Both the position numbers and the translations under genes were made by a program. This document shows, one piece after another, positions 1 through 8,443 of a stretch of 64,000 nucleotides of DNA. Position 1 is the first letter of the stretch. Each line of letters opens with the position of its first letter. This DNA comes from CAZEHJ01 sp964512485 (GTDB lineage Bacteria; Bacteroidota; Rhodothermia; Rhodothermales; UBA10348): NCBI GenBank assembly GCA_964512485.1, contig CAZEHJ010000001.1, positions 62,001-126,000 of the forward strand, given 5' to 3'. The notes beneath the pieces were generated by a model. The model was not told the origin of the DNA, did not search any database, and worked only from the letters and a program-made list of their open reading frames with translations.

Positions 1-1
1 G

Positions 2-910
2 ATTACGGAAGATATCCTGGGTACGCTGTTCATCTCGGCCAATACGGGTGATGTTTATCGTTCCTTCGACCGTGGTGTAACCTGGCAAAGAGCCAAGCAG
101 CTTCCCATGGGATCTGCAGACACCGCTTTTTCCATGCAGGCAGACCCAACGCTCCCGGGTACCCTTTATGCCGGTACTTTTGGTGATTCGCTTTATGTCA
201 CCAATGATTTCGGTGAGACATGGACGAGGCCAGATGGCACTGATCTGGGAAGCGGATATATCTTTGATATTGAGTTCGATCCGCTTTCAGGTAATCTCTT
301 TGTTGGTACGGCTCTGGGCATCTATTACTCACCCGATGGTGGTGACACCTGGACCGGACTGAACTCAGCGTTCCCTATCCCTGCCAAGCCGCCAGAAGTG
401 CGGAACATTGCTTTCGACGAAAACGGCGTACTCTTCGCTTCAACCTGGGGTCAGGGTGTATGGACGTCGGTCGACTGGCAAGCCACATCTCTTGCAGAGT
501 TTGCTCTGAAGACTTCAAACGTGATCGATATCACAATGTCCGATGGCAGGGTGTATATCCTTACAGATACGGGTGAATATCTGAGCGTGGAATATGACGC
601 TTCGTTCTCTTCCGTGGACATCGAAGAAGATGGTGTCGAGATCCCACGTGGCTTCACACTGGATCAGAACTACCCGAATCCGTTCAATCCTGTCACAACG
701 ATACAGTTTACTCTTCCGGAGACGGCTGACATCAACCTGACGGTATTTGACATACTTGGCCGTCAGGTTGCCGTTCTCGTGAACGGACAACTGAGCTCCG
801 GCCGCCATTCGGTTAACTTCCAGGCGTCAAGCCTCCCAAGCGGTATTTATCTATACCGACTGACGACACCTGGTGGATCAGTAGCTCAGAAAATGATCCT
901 GCTGAAATAA
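2..910 (+). CDS. Secreted T9SS-sorted protein with BNR/sortilin-like propeller, 5' end outside window
   Basis: The frame is open from the left edge (base 2), so the first internal Met at 107 is not the start and the N-terminus lies outside the window. The visible 302 residues hold repeated DGG-x-TW / DFGETW-type BNR (Asp-box) motifs, typical of beta-propeller exosialidase or photosystem-assembly-like folds. A C-terminal sorting domain of about 85 residues starts at FTLDQNYPNPFNP and ends KMILLK. Family knowledge: this tail directs passage through the type IX secretion system and is cleaved at the cell surface. It is a close paralogue of the C-terminal third of the next gene, roughly two thirds identical by eye over the whole shared length, which suggests tandem duplication. 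Substrate and function are unknown. A strong hairpin follows the stop. Confidence 0.85.
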   Translation: MTEDILGTLFISANTGDVYRSFDRGVTWQRAKQLPMGSADTAFSMQADPTLPGTLYAGTFGDSLYVTNDFGETWTRPDGTDLGSGYIFDIEFDPLSGNLFVGTALGIYYSPDGGDTWTGLNSAFPIPAKPPEVRNIAFDENGVLFASTWGQGVWTSVDWQATSLAEFALKTSNVIDITMSDGRVYILTDTGEYLSVEYDASFSSVDIEEDGVEIPRGFTLDQNYPNPFNPVTTIQFTLPETADINLTVFDILGRQVAVLVNGQLSSGRHSVNFQASSLPSGIYLYRLTTPGGSVAQKMILLK

Positions 911-936
911 GAAGTCGTAAGACTTACCTGGTCTCT

Positions 937-987
937 AAAAGGGGCGGCGACGGGCGATTATAAATCGCCATGATCGCCGCCCCTTTT
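937..987 (+). terminator. Rho-independent terminator after the first T9SS gene
   Basis: A 14-bp arm AAAAGGGGCGGCGA (937-950) pairs exactly with 974-987 and ends in TTTT. A second small stem (GGCGATT/AATCGCC) sits in the loop. The rest of the 325-base gap up to 1236 shows no gene. It presumably carries the promoter of the next gene, but I see no convincing promoter motif. Confidence 0.8.
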
Positions 988-1235
988 GCATTGATAGCAT
1001 GGTTGGGCTGTGCTTTTTCAAAGTGTTGTGTCTCGGCGGGTGACAGAGCTTCCTTTTAAGCCTTGGTCACACCAAGGGCCTCGATTTAATTCTCGAAACC
1101 GATCGCGAATTCGGGAAAAAAGACCGTTCCCTTTCTTAGTCAGCAGCGCGAAGTGGATCAAACCGCCCCGTTTCGTACTGCTGTATTAAATCCTACCAGT
1201 TCTCAAGAACAGTATCGCGAGGGAGCGATTCTATC

Positions 1236-4200
1236 ATGAAAATCAGATTAGTTACTACAGCGGTCCTTCTGACGATGCTTCTTGCATCGCAAGCCAAGGC
1301 TGCAGATCGAGATGTTATAGCAGTCGGCGGTGCCGTCGCCGGGACGTGTATAAGTCCTGCCTTGGCTTGTACGCTAACGTATGCCCTATCTGTCGCAGAT
1401 CCGGGAGATACCATCGTTCTGGCTGGAGGGACCTATACGGAAGGTACTGTCGACATTACGTTGGACTTCCTGACGATACGGGGGCCTCATTTTGCAGTGC
1501 TCGGTACCGGTGTCCGCGTTGGCCCGGCATTGTTTACGGGTTCGGGTCATGAATACATCTTTGGTATCGGAGCCCACAACGTCACGATAGAAGGAATCGA
1601 CATAGATACTTCTGGCTCAACGGATACGTGGACTGGTATCAGAATTCTCTCCGGTGGTTGGGATCGCTGGACGATCAGCAACAATCTGATCAGTGAGATC
1701 GACGATAAACTCACTACGGACACCTCAAATTTTTCGTTCGGTATCTACGGAGATGCGCAAACGACGTCTGGGTCAGATACAATGACTGGTGGTCTGATTA
1801 CAGGAAACTACATCCACACGCTCGGAGACAGTGGGCACCTTATTGGTGCCAACGTCACTTCCGGTGTGGGTATTTTTCTCGAAGGTCTTGAAGGCGACGT
1901 AGATCTGTGTGACCCTATCAATCGATTCGATTGTGGAGTATGGATTCACACCAACACATTTGAAGACTTCAAAGTAGGCCAGAATCAGACCCTGCAGGGT
2001 GTTACCACACCGGGTGGTAAGGAGTACTCATACGGAGTTATCGTTGCACAAGACGATGAAAACCCTCTTCCAAACAACGGTGCGTTGATTGGTAGAGAAG
2101 TTGGTTCCGGCTCGGGTGACAACGATTACAAAGGAGATGACGTTCACGCTCCTGTGACCGATCTTGAAATCGGCATTCGGGTAGGAATTGGTGGCTCTAT
2201 CGTCAATGCTCGTAACGCAAATTTCAATACAGAAACCATTGCCTATGTGCTGAACGAAGACCGCAAAGCCACGATCAATGAATTGCAACTGGCCGACTTC
2301 TTCAAGACGCTGTTCCCACGCGTCTTCGGCGAAGGTTCCGATATGTATTTCGCAGATGAGACGGAAGCCAAAAATGCTTCTGACGACGCCGCAACGATCG
2401 TACATCTTCTTGAAACGTCAGCAGCTCCTGATCTGTTTAAGGTATCAGTTGAGGCCCGCGGCGCATCTGCATCTTATAAAGTATCTCTCGACAACCAGGG
2501 TGACCTGAACGTTCGTCAGGGCGCTCGTCTGCTCTTCGATGGCGCAAAAAGTGACGGCGTTTTGGACGGAGTCACAGAAATTGTTCTTGGTGGTACCGCC
2601 GGAGAAGACCTTCTCACGGTAGACTTCAACAATGGCAATCCTACTCCAATTGGAACGGGCGTTGGCATCACAGCTCCAGGTATCGATTTTGACGGTCTCG
2701 ATGGATTTGACCGCATCGTGCTGCGAGGTGACGAACAGGTTCTCAACCAGTCCATTGTTATGTTGGACGTGGATAAAGGCGACATCATCTTCGAACCCGA
2801 TCCGGGTCCGGGACTGGCTCCTTCAACCAAGACGCTGGGAACCTCGACGGTTGTTGCATTTGACAATCTCGAGCCAATTGACGATCTCATCATCGTCAAC
2901 GGAATGTATTCGGTCGTTGCTACGGACGATGTAAATAACGAGATCAACTTGATCAACGGTCCTTTCCGTTTCGGATTCGACACTTTTCAGATCAACAGCG
3001 GTCAGAATGCAACGTTCGAAGAAATCAACTTTGCGAACAAGAAAAACGTCCACATCTATGGTGCAGACGATACGGGTCTTCCTGCTGGCGATGCAGACGA
3101 TGTATTCTCCATCTTCACCGAAGACGGCGATGCACCGGATCTCCTTCTGAGCGTCGACCTGTATGGTGGAGATGCTGCGGGTGGACTTGACGCTTCTGAC
3201 GACTATTTTGTAGTTCGTCCATCCAAAGACTTCAGCGTGGCTGTTCACGGTGGATCTGATGTCGCCGATGACTACCTGTTTTTGGATTGCGCCAATACGG
3301 ATGCACTTTGTGATCCGGCTGACATAGTTGCGTTGCTGCCCGGACCGAGTACATATTCAGCCATGTCAGGTGTTGGCTTCAAGGACCTGGATCTTGACAC
3401 AGTTGAATTGACAGCTGACGTACTCGACGAAGACCTTGTTATTCGTAAAGAGCTCATTGGCTTTGCTGCCGACGGTGCCCATCCTGGTGATGAAATCTCG
3501 TACCGTGTGACAATTCGCAACGATGACGTGACACCACTGGATTTCACCGCAGAACCTGCATGGATAACAGACGTCGTGGACCATAGACTGTCACTCGTTG
3601 AGCAGAGCGTTGTTGTGGAAAGCGGAACCGTTCAGGTTGCCGGAAACAACACTGCCATGCTGTGGCACATTGATGACATTGCAGCGCTGGCTGCTGGCGA
3701 TTCGCTGAGTATGACATACACAGTTATTGTCAATACGCTCATCACGACTGAAGACATCCACAACTATGCTTCGATCCTGAATGGCGATTCGGATCCGATT
3801 GACCAGTATGTGGACAACGGTGGAGATACGCTTGAACATTTCGGACACGTCGATCTCGACGTTCTGGATGTGTTCGGATTCCCTGTCAAAGCAGCGATCC
3901 AGGCTTCCCTGTTCTACGAAACAGAAGCTGGTCCTCGTTACATGGTAGGTCTCTACGCTGGCGCTAAAGATCCTGCGACGGGCAATATCGGCTCCATGCT
4001 GTGCCGTGTTCCTGACACCAACCAGGCCGTTGGCTGGGATGGTGGACTGGGTAACCTCTGGTATAGCTGTGGTGAAGGACTGCCCAATACGGACAATCTC
4101 TTCCTGCCCCTGGTCGTAACCGACCTGTTCCAGGACTCAGCCGGTCGCATCTGGCTGACCTCATGGGGCTTTGACGGTCTGTACTTCAGTGATGACGGTG

Positions 4201-5198
4201 GTCAGACCTGGAGCAGCGCAATGGCTGACCTTTCAGGTGGACAGGGTGGAGCTCCTGACGGAATTCCTGACGGATTTGCCCAGATCTACGCCATTACGGA
4301 AGACATTCTTGGTACGCTCTACATTTCGGCCAACAATGGCGATGTATATCGCTCATTTGACCGTGCTGTGACGTGGCAGAAATCGAAACAGCTTCCACTT
4401 GGTTCAGCTGATACGGCGTACTCACTTGAAGCAGATCCAACCGTTCCTGGTAAAGTTTACGCTGGTACGTTTGGCGATTCGCTCTACGTGACGACTGACT
4501 TTGCTGAGACATGGCAGCGTCCAGATGGAAACGGCCTAGGAAACGGGTATATCTTCGATATCGAACTTGATCCGATTTCAGGTAACCTGTTCGTAGGTAC
4601 TGCCAAAGGTATTTTCTACTCGTCTGACGATGGTGACAACTGGTCAGGTCTGAACAGTGCGTTCCCGTTCCCGACCAATCCACCAGAGGTCAGAAATATG
4701 GCGTTCGATTCGAACGGATCCTTCTTTGCCTCCACCTGGGGTCAAGGAGTCTGGTCGTCTCTTGATTGGCAGGCGTTCAGCCTCTCCGAGTTCGCTCTGA
4801 AAACGACGAACATCATGGACATATCAGTCTCGAATGGGTTTGTCTATGTTCTCTCCGAGTATGGTGCAACCGCCAGAGTTGCGTACACGCCTCGTGCGAG
4901 CTCCGTAGATATCGATCCGGAAACGGAACTTCCATCGACATTCACGCTGGATCAGAACTATCCAAATCCGTTCAATCCTACCACATCCATTCAGTTCAAC
5001 CTTCCTCTTTCGCAGCAGGTGAACCTGAGTGTATATGATATACTTGGACGTCGGGTGGCTGTTCTAGTCAACGATCAGATGTCCGCAGGCCAGCATCAGG
5101 TGACCTTCCAGGCTGCCTCGCTGCCAAGCGGAATGTATTTATACCGTCTCTCGACGCCTAACGGCGCCATTACGCAGAAGATGATTCTTCTGAAGTAG
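1236..5198 (+). CDS. Large secreted T9SS protein: beta-helix, DUF11-like and BNR propeller regions
   Basis: A 1320-residue protein. Residues 1-22 form a signal peptide (MKIRL, hydrophobic core, cleavage near QAKA-AD). The N-terminal part (about 35-330) looks like a parallel beta-helix (GDTIVLAGGTYTEG, NNLISEID, GNYIHTLG). A middle region with many Asp/Gly turns follows. Residues about 731-850 resemble a DUF11/conserved-repeat domain (VIRKELIG to MTYTVIVNT). A BNR-type propeller spans about 888-1210 (DDGGQTW, SFDRAVTW, DDGDNW). The last ~88 residues are the type IX sorting domain (FTLDQNYPNPFNP, ending KMILLK). GAGGGAG at about 1219-1225 precedes the ATG. It was probably once duplicated, because its C-terminal third is a paralogue of the preceding gene. 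Likely role: a large cell-surface or released protein. The ligand cannot be told from sequence. Confidence 0.85.
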   Translation: MKIRLVTTAVLLTMLLASQAKAADRDVIAVGGAVAGTCISPALACTLTYALSVADPGDTIVLAGGTYTEGTVDITLDFLTIRGPHFAVLGTGVRVGPALFTGSGHEYIFGIGAHNVTIEGIDIDTSGSTDTWTGIRILSGGWDRWTISNNLISEIDDKLTTDTSNFSFGIYGDAQTTSGSDTMTGGLITGNYIHTLGDSGHLIGANVTSGVGIFLEGLEGDVDLCDPINRFDCGVWIHTNTFEDFKVGQNQTLQGVTTPGGKEYSYGVIVAQDDENPLPNNGALIGREVGSGSGDNDYKGDDVHAPVTDLEIGIRVGIGGSIVNARNANFNTETIAYVLNEDRKATINELQLADFFKTLFPRVFGEGSDMYFADETEAKNASDDAATIVHLLETSAAPDLFKVSVEARGASASYKVSLDNQGDLNVRQGARLLFDGAKSDGVLDGVTEIVLGGTAGEDLLTVDFNNGNPTPIGTGVGITAPGIDFDGLDGFDRIVLRGDEQVLNQSIVMLDVDKGDIIFEPDPGPGLAPSTKTLGTSTVVAFDNLEPIDDLIIVNGMYSVVATDDVNNEINLINGPFRFGFDTFQINSGQNATFEEINFANKKNVHIYGADDTGLPAGDADDVFSIFTEDGDAPDLLLSVDLYGGDAAGGLDASDDYFVVRPSKDFSVAVHGGSDVADDYLFLDCANTDALCDPADIVALLPGPSTYSAMSGVGFKDLDLDTVELTADVLDEDLVIRKELIGFAADGAHPGDEISYRVTIRNDDVTPLDFTAEPAWITDVVDHRLSLVEQSVVVESGTVQVAGNNTAMLWHIDDIAALAAGDSLSMTYTVIVNTLITTEDIHNYASILNGDSDPIDQYVDNGGDTLEHFGHVDLDVLDVFGFPVKAAIQASLFYETEAGPRYMVGLYAGAKDPATGNIGSMLCRVPDTNQAVGWDGGLGNLWYSCGEGLPNTDNLFLPLVVTDLFQDSAGRIWLTSWGFDGLYFSDDGGQTWSSAMADLSGGQGGAPDGIPDGFAQIYAITEDILGTLYISANNGDVYRSFDRAVTWQKSKQLPLGSADTAYSLEADPTVPGKVYAGTFGDSLYVTTDFAETWQRPDGNGLGNGYIFDIELDPISGNLFVGTAKGIFYSSDDGDNWSGLNSAFPFPTNPPEVRNMAFDSNGSFFASTWGQGVWSSLDWQAFSLSEFALKTTNIMDISVSNGFVYVLSEYGATARVAYTPRASSVDIDPETELPSTFTLDQNYPNPFNPTTSIQFNLPLSQQVNLSVYDILGRRVAVLVNDQMSAGQHQVTFQAASLPSGMYLYRLSTPNGAITQKMILLK

Positions 5199-5230
5199 TA
5201 TTCGAGATACTATTCCTGGATGATCAGGAT

Positions 5231-5261
5231 GTGGGCCGGCGATCGCAGATCGCCGGCCCAC
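5231..5261 (+). terminator. GC-rich hairpin terminator after the large T9SS gene
   Basis: GTGGGCCGGCGATC (5231-5244) pairs perfectly with 5248-5261 across a 3-base loop. Only a weak T-rich stretch (GGTTTTA) follows, so termination is inferred from position 33 bases after the stop. Confidence 0.6.
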
Positions 5262-5470
5262 ACTGGTTTTATGGCCTTACCTTCGCCCGAAACATTGTTT
5301 TCGGCAGTCTGTTTTGCCTCTCATAATGGGCAACGGCTCCATGGATGCTTGCAGCAGCCAAATCGATATCTGACGGAAGTTCGACGGCCAACCGACTACC
5401 GCCCAACGGGTATCCATCGCTGGATCGGAGTATTACCCATGTCGACCAATGATCACCGGCTGATGTACAC

Positions 5471-7564
5471 ATGATTCGGGCATTCATTCTTTCAATCGTT
5501 TTATCCGTGTTTCTGGGGAGGGCCGACGGTGCCAGAGCCCAGACCTTTTCAGATCAATCGTCTCTGCTCAACAGCCAGGACGAAACTCTGCACGGAGCCT
5601 GGGGAGCCAGTATCGCGGATATGGACGGAAACGGGTTGCCTGATATTTACGAACCCGGCATTCTGTATCTGCAGCAGGAAGATGGGTCATTTGTCTCATC
5701 GCTGCCGGACCTGGGTATTAAGGTCACAACGACCGCTATCGGAGCCACGACGGTTGTGGATTGGGGGGAGAAAATATTCGGGTCGGTGATGGCCGACGTT
5801 GATGATGATGGATTCTCCGAGATGGTTGTCATGGATCTCACCGCGGACAGCTCCCATTTCTATAAAGGGCGCTATGGCTTGCGACTCGACGAAGTGGGGC
5901 CGGACGTCGGGATTGTTTTCAAGGGCCTGGGTCAGGGGTCGACGTTTGCCGATTTGAATGGTGATGGTCCAATCGATCTGTTTTTTGGCGAGGAGCGCGG
6001 TGCCAACCAGCTGTTCCTTGGTGACGGAACGGGCATGTTTTCCGAGTCCACGGCTACCGCCGGTATCTCCCACATCGTCCAGACCTACGGTGTTGCCGCG
6101 GCTGATTACGATAACGATGGGGATCTGGACATTTTCATTGCCGCCTGTTCGCAGGCCGACCCCCTCAAGAGTATAAATCTTCTTTTTCGCAATCGCGGAG
6201 ACGGGACGTTCGAAGAAGTTGGTGCCGAAGCCGGTATCAATGACAACGGTGCGGCGTGGGGAATATCGTGGTTGGACTACGATCAGGATGGCTTTTATGA
6301 CGCCTACGTGGCAAACATGCTCATCATTGGTGGACGGGCCGGATACAACAAGCTCTATCGCAACAAGGGCGACGGTACGTTTGAAGATGTGAGTCTCGCA
6401 GCCGGCGTACGAGGTGATTCAGCCAGTTTCAGTTTTGGATCATCTGTCGCCGATTTCGACAATGACGGCCTGATTGATATCTACGTGGCCAACAACATTG
6501 CGCCGCCCAATATGTACAGAAACAACGGAGACGGTACGTTTACGGACGTGTACCTGCAGTCTGGACTATTCGATCTCCCCCAGAATTTCTCCGTTGCTGT
6601 GGCGGATCTCAACGACGATGGTTGGATCGACATATACACCGGCGCGGACCGCAATCCATTGAGTCGCATTTTCATGAATGATGGAGGAACCGGTGGCTTT
6701 CTGAAGGTCAATCTCATTCAGGAAGCTCCAAATCGGAATGCTATTGGTGCGCGTATTGAGGCGTGGAACAATGGTGTCCGGCAGATGCGCGATATCACCT
6801 CCGGAGATGGCTTCACGAGTCAGAATATGGCGCATACTGCCCATTTTGGTGTCGGAAACCACCAATCAGTTGACTCTCTTATTGTCAGGTGGCCGGACGG
6901 CAGCACCGACGTTCATCGTGATATTGCGCGAAACTCGAAATTGTGGCTGCAAAAAGGAGGGACCATCAACGAGCCCCCTGGCGCATTCAGAGCCTTGACG
7001 ATCGTCACAAAGCAGGCGGGTAAGCGCGTAACCGGATACGCCACTTGGGAGCCGTCCGTCGATCCTGAGGGCCAGCAGATAGCTTACAAGGTCGCCGTGC
7101 GTGATCCCTCGGGCTCCATCATTCACGAAAGCGAGCCTCTTTCAGGCACAGAGTATACGTTCGACGTGGGCGACCCGACCGCCGGCGGTGGTGACTATCG
7201 ATTTATTGTCACAGCCACAGATGGGATACACCATCGAAGGTCAGTCAACACGGGAGGTGCCCTTATCGAGGGCACGTCGACTCACTCCGTGGAAGTACCT
7301 GAGTCGTTTTCTGTTCGATCTTTATACCCTCAACCTGCCCCGAATGTGCTGAATGTGGATATAGACCTTCGTCGAAGGGGGGCGCTGCAGTGGGAAATCT
7401 CGAATCTGGTCGGACGAACGGTCCTCAACGGGCGCCATGACGCCTCCACTTCGGGCGTGTCCTTGTTGCAATTGGATGTGTCGGGGCTGGCAGCAGGCAT
7501 CTACGGCTTGACCCTCAGCACAGATGAGCTTGTCGAACGAAGAACGCTCGTTATTGCGCGCTGA
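5471..7564 (+). CDS. Secreted FG-GAP/VCBS repeat protein with ASPIC/UnbV domain
   Basis: A 697-residue exported protein; the signal peptide ends near GARAQ. At least seven calcium-loop repeats of the D-x-D/N-x-D/N-G type can be seen (ADMDGNGLPDIY, ADVDDDGF, ADLNGDG, ADYDNDGDLD, LDYDQDGF, ADFDNDGLID, ADLNDDGWID), which is an FG-GAP/VCBS beta-propeller. An ASPIC/UnbV-type domain follows at about 415-490 (NAIGARIEAW, HFGVGNHQSVDSLIVRWPDG). Then comes a fibronectin-III-like region (~505-590) and a divergent C-terminal sorting domain (LYPQPAPNVLNV ending LVIAR) in which the usual YPNPF is replaced by YPQPA. Surface export by T9SS is therefore likely but less certain than for its neighbours. The 3' end overlaps the convergent REC-Hpt gene by 14 bases. 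Confidence 0.85.
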   Translation: MIRAFILSIVLSVFLGRADGARAQTFSDQSSLLNSQDETLHGAWGASIADMDGNGLPDIYEPGILYLQQEDGSFVSSLPDLGIKVTTTAIGATTVVDWGEKIFGSVMADVDDDGFSEMVVMDLTADSSHFYKGRYGLRLDEVGPDVGIVFKGLGQGSTFADLNGDGPIDLFFGEERGANQLFLGDGTGMFSESTATAGISHIVQTYGVAAADYDNDGDLDIFIAACSQADPLKSINLLFRNRGDGTFEEVGAEAGINDNGAAWGISWLDYDQDGFYDAYVANMLIIGGRAGYNKLYRNKGDGTFEDVSLAAGVRGDSASFSFGSSVADFDNDGLIDIYVANNIAPPNMYRNNGDGTFTDVYLQSGLFDLPQNFSVAVADLNDDGWIDIYTGADRNPLSRIFMNDGGTGGFLKVNLIQEAPNRNAIGARIEAWNNGVRQMRDITSGDGFTSQNMAHTAHFGVGNHQSVDSLIVRWPDGSTDVHRDIARNSKLWLQKGGTINEPPGAFRALTIVTKQAGKRVTGYATWEPSVDPEGQQIAYKVAVRDPSGSIIHESEPLSGTEYTFDVGDPTAGGGDYRFIVTATDGIHHRRSVNTGGALIEGTSTHSVEVPESFSVRSLYPQPAPNVLNVDIDLRRRGALQWEISNLVGRTVLNGRHDASTSGVSLLQLDVSGLAAGIYGLTLSTDELVERRTLVIAR

Positions 7565-8324
7565 GCTGTCCGGTTTCGGCCGCGATCAAGTACTGATTCA
7601 GCTCTTCACGGACGATATTCAGAAGACCGTCGAAGTGACCGAGGCGCAGTCTCACGTTTTCAAAATCTTCTGCTCGACCCAATCCTTCCAGCTCCCTGCA
7701 GCATTCTGCGAGTTTCTGGGCACCCAGAACGGCGCTCGCGGCTTTGAGTGAATGTGCTGCCTGGCGAACGGCATCACCGTCGGAGTTCTGAAGGCCAGCG
7801 TGGATGTTGGAACGTGTCTTCGAAGCTTCTGTCAGGAAATCCGTGAGGATTTCCTTGAAGAACTCCATGTCCCCGTCGCCGATATTTTCCAGGAACGCAT
7901 TCATGATCTCTGGATTGATTCCTTCTGGCTTATCGCTGTAAAAAGCTGGCTTCAGGAACCGATCCAAGCATGCCCGCACCTGGTCGAGGGTGAACGGCTT
8001 GCTGATGAAACCGTCCATTCCGGCGTCAATGCAGTTGCGCTCATCCTTAGGTTCGACGTTTGCTGTCAGCGCGACAATCGGTATTCTGGGTCCACTGACT
8101 TCCATCGCACGGATCGTTTTCGCAGCAGTGATACCATCCATTACCGGCATCATCATGTCCATGAAAACCAGATCGTAATTACCATTTTCCACGGCCTCGA
8201 CGGCCAATTGTCCGTTTTCAACCGCATCGATTTCGTATCCGAGACGGGAAATCATGCGAACAACAACCTTCTGATTAACAGGGTTGTCTTCGGCAAGCAG
8301 AATATGTCGTGCAGAATTTGTCAT
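7551..8324 (-). CDS. Response regulator receiver plus Hpt phosphotransfer protein
   Basis: A 257-residue two-domain phosphorelay protein without a kinase domain. The REC domain (about 5-125) has the acidic pair ED (12-13), the phospho-acceptor Asp56 in FMDMMMP, and the conserved Lys in SKPF. A Hpt four-helix domain (about 140-250) carries the phospho-accepting His191 in AAHSLKAASA. The frame stays open upstream to 8585, but that part overlaps the ccmF end and has no domain similarity, so I place the start at the ATG at 8324, directly before the REC domain. This REC-Hpt pair is the usual C-terminal end of hybrid kinases such as BarA/ArcB. Here it stands alone and presumably takes phosphate from a kinase encoded elsewhere. 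It converges on the FG-GAP gene with a 14-base overlap. Confidence 0.85.
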   Translation of the reverse strand: MTNSARHILLAEDNPVNQKVVVRMISRLGYEIDAVENGQLAVEAVENGNYDLVFMDMMMPVMDGITAAKTIRAMEVSGPRIPIVALTANVEPKDERNCIDAGMDGFISKPFTLDQVRACLDRFLKPAFYSDKPEGINPEIMNAFLENIGDGDMEFFKEILTDFLTEASKTRSNIHAGLQNSDGDAVRQAAHSLKAASAVLGAQKLAECCRELEGLGRAEDFENVRLRLGHFDGLLNIVREELNQYLIAAETGQLSAQ

Positions 8325-8410
8325 CGCTTTATTGTCCGAAGCGACACATTTGTGTTTTCTGATGTGCCCTTCTGAAGAGTTTATCGGCAGTAGAAGGGGC
8401 TTTGATAAGT

Positions 8411-8439
8411 AAAAAAGGAAAATCATTTCCCTTTTTTTC
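8411..8439 (-). terminator. A/T-rich hairpin after the CcmF gene
   Basis: Read on the minus strand, AAAAAAAGGGAAA, a short loop and TTTTCCTTTTTT form an imperfect stem-loop with a T tail just beyond the ccmF stop. It is weak because the stem has only a small G/C core. It would also separate ccmF from the REC-Hpt gene. Confidence 0.4.
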
Positions 8440-8443
8440 GGAC

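Noticed and set aside
5220..5474. Open frame of 84 codons between the large T9SS gene and the FG-GAP gene
   Set aside because: It starts inside the terminator hairpin, has no domain or signal pattern, and overlaps the next start.
7752..8375. 207-codon plus-strand frame antisense to the REC-Hpt gene
   Set aside because: It is the antisense shadow of a clearly recognised gene, with no matching motifs of its own.
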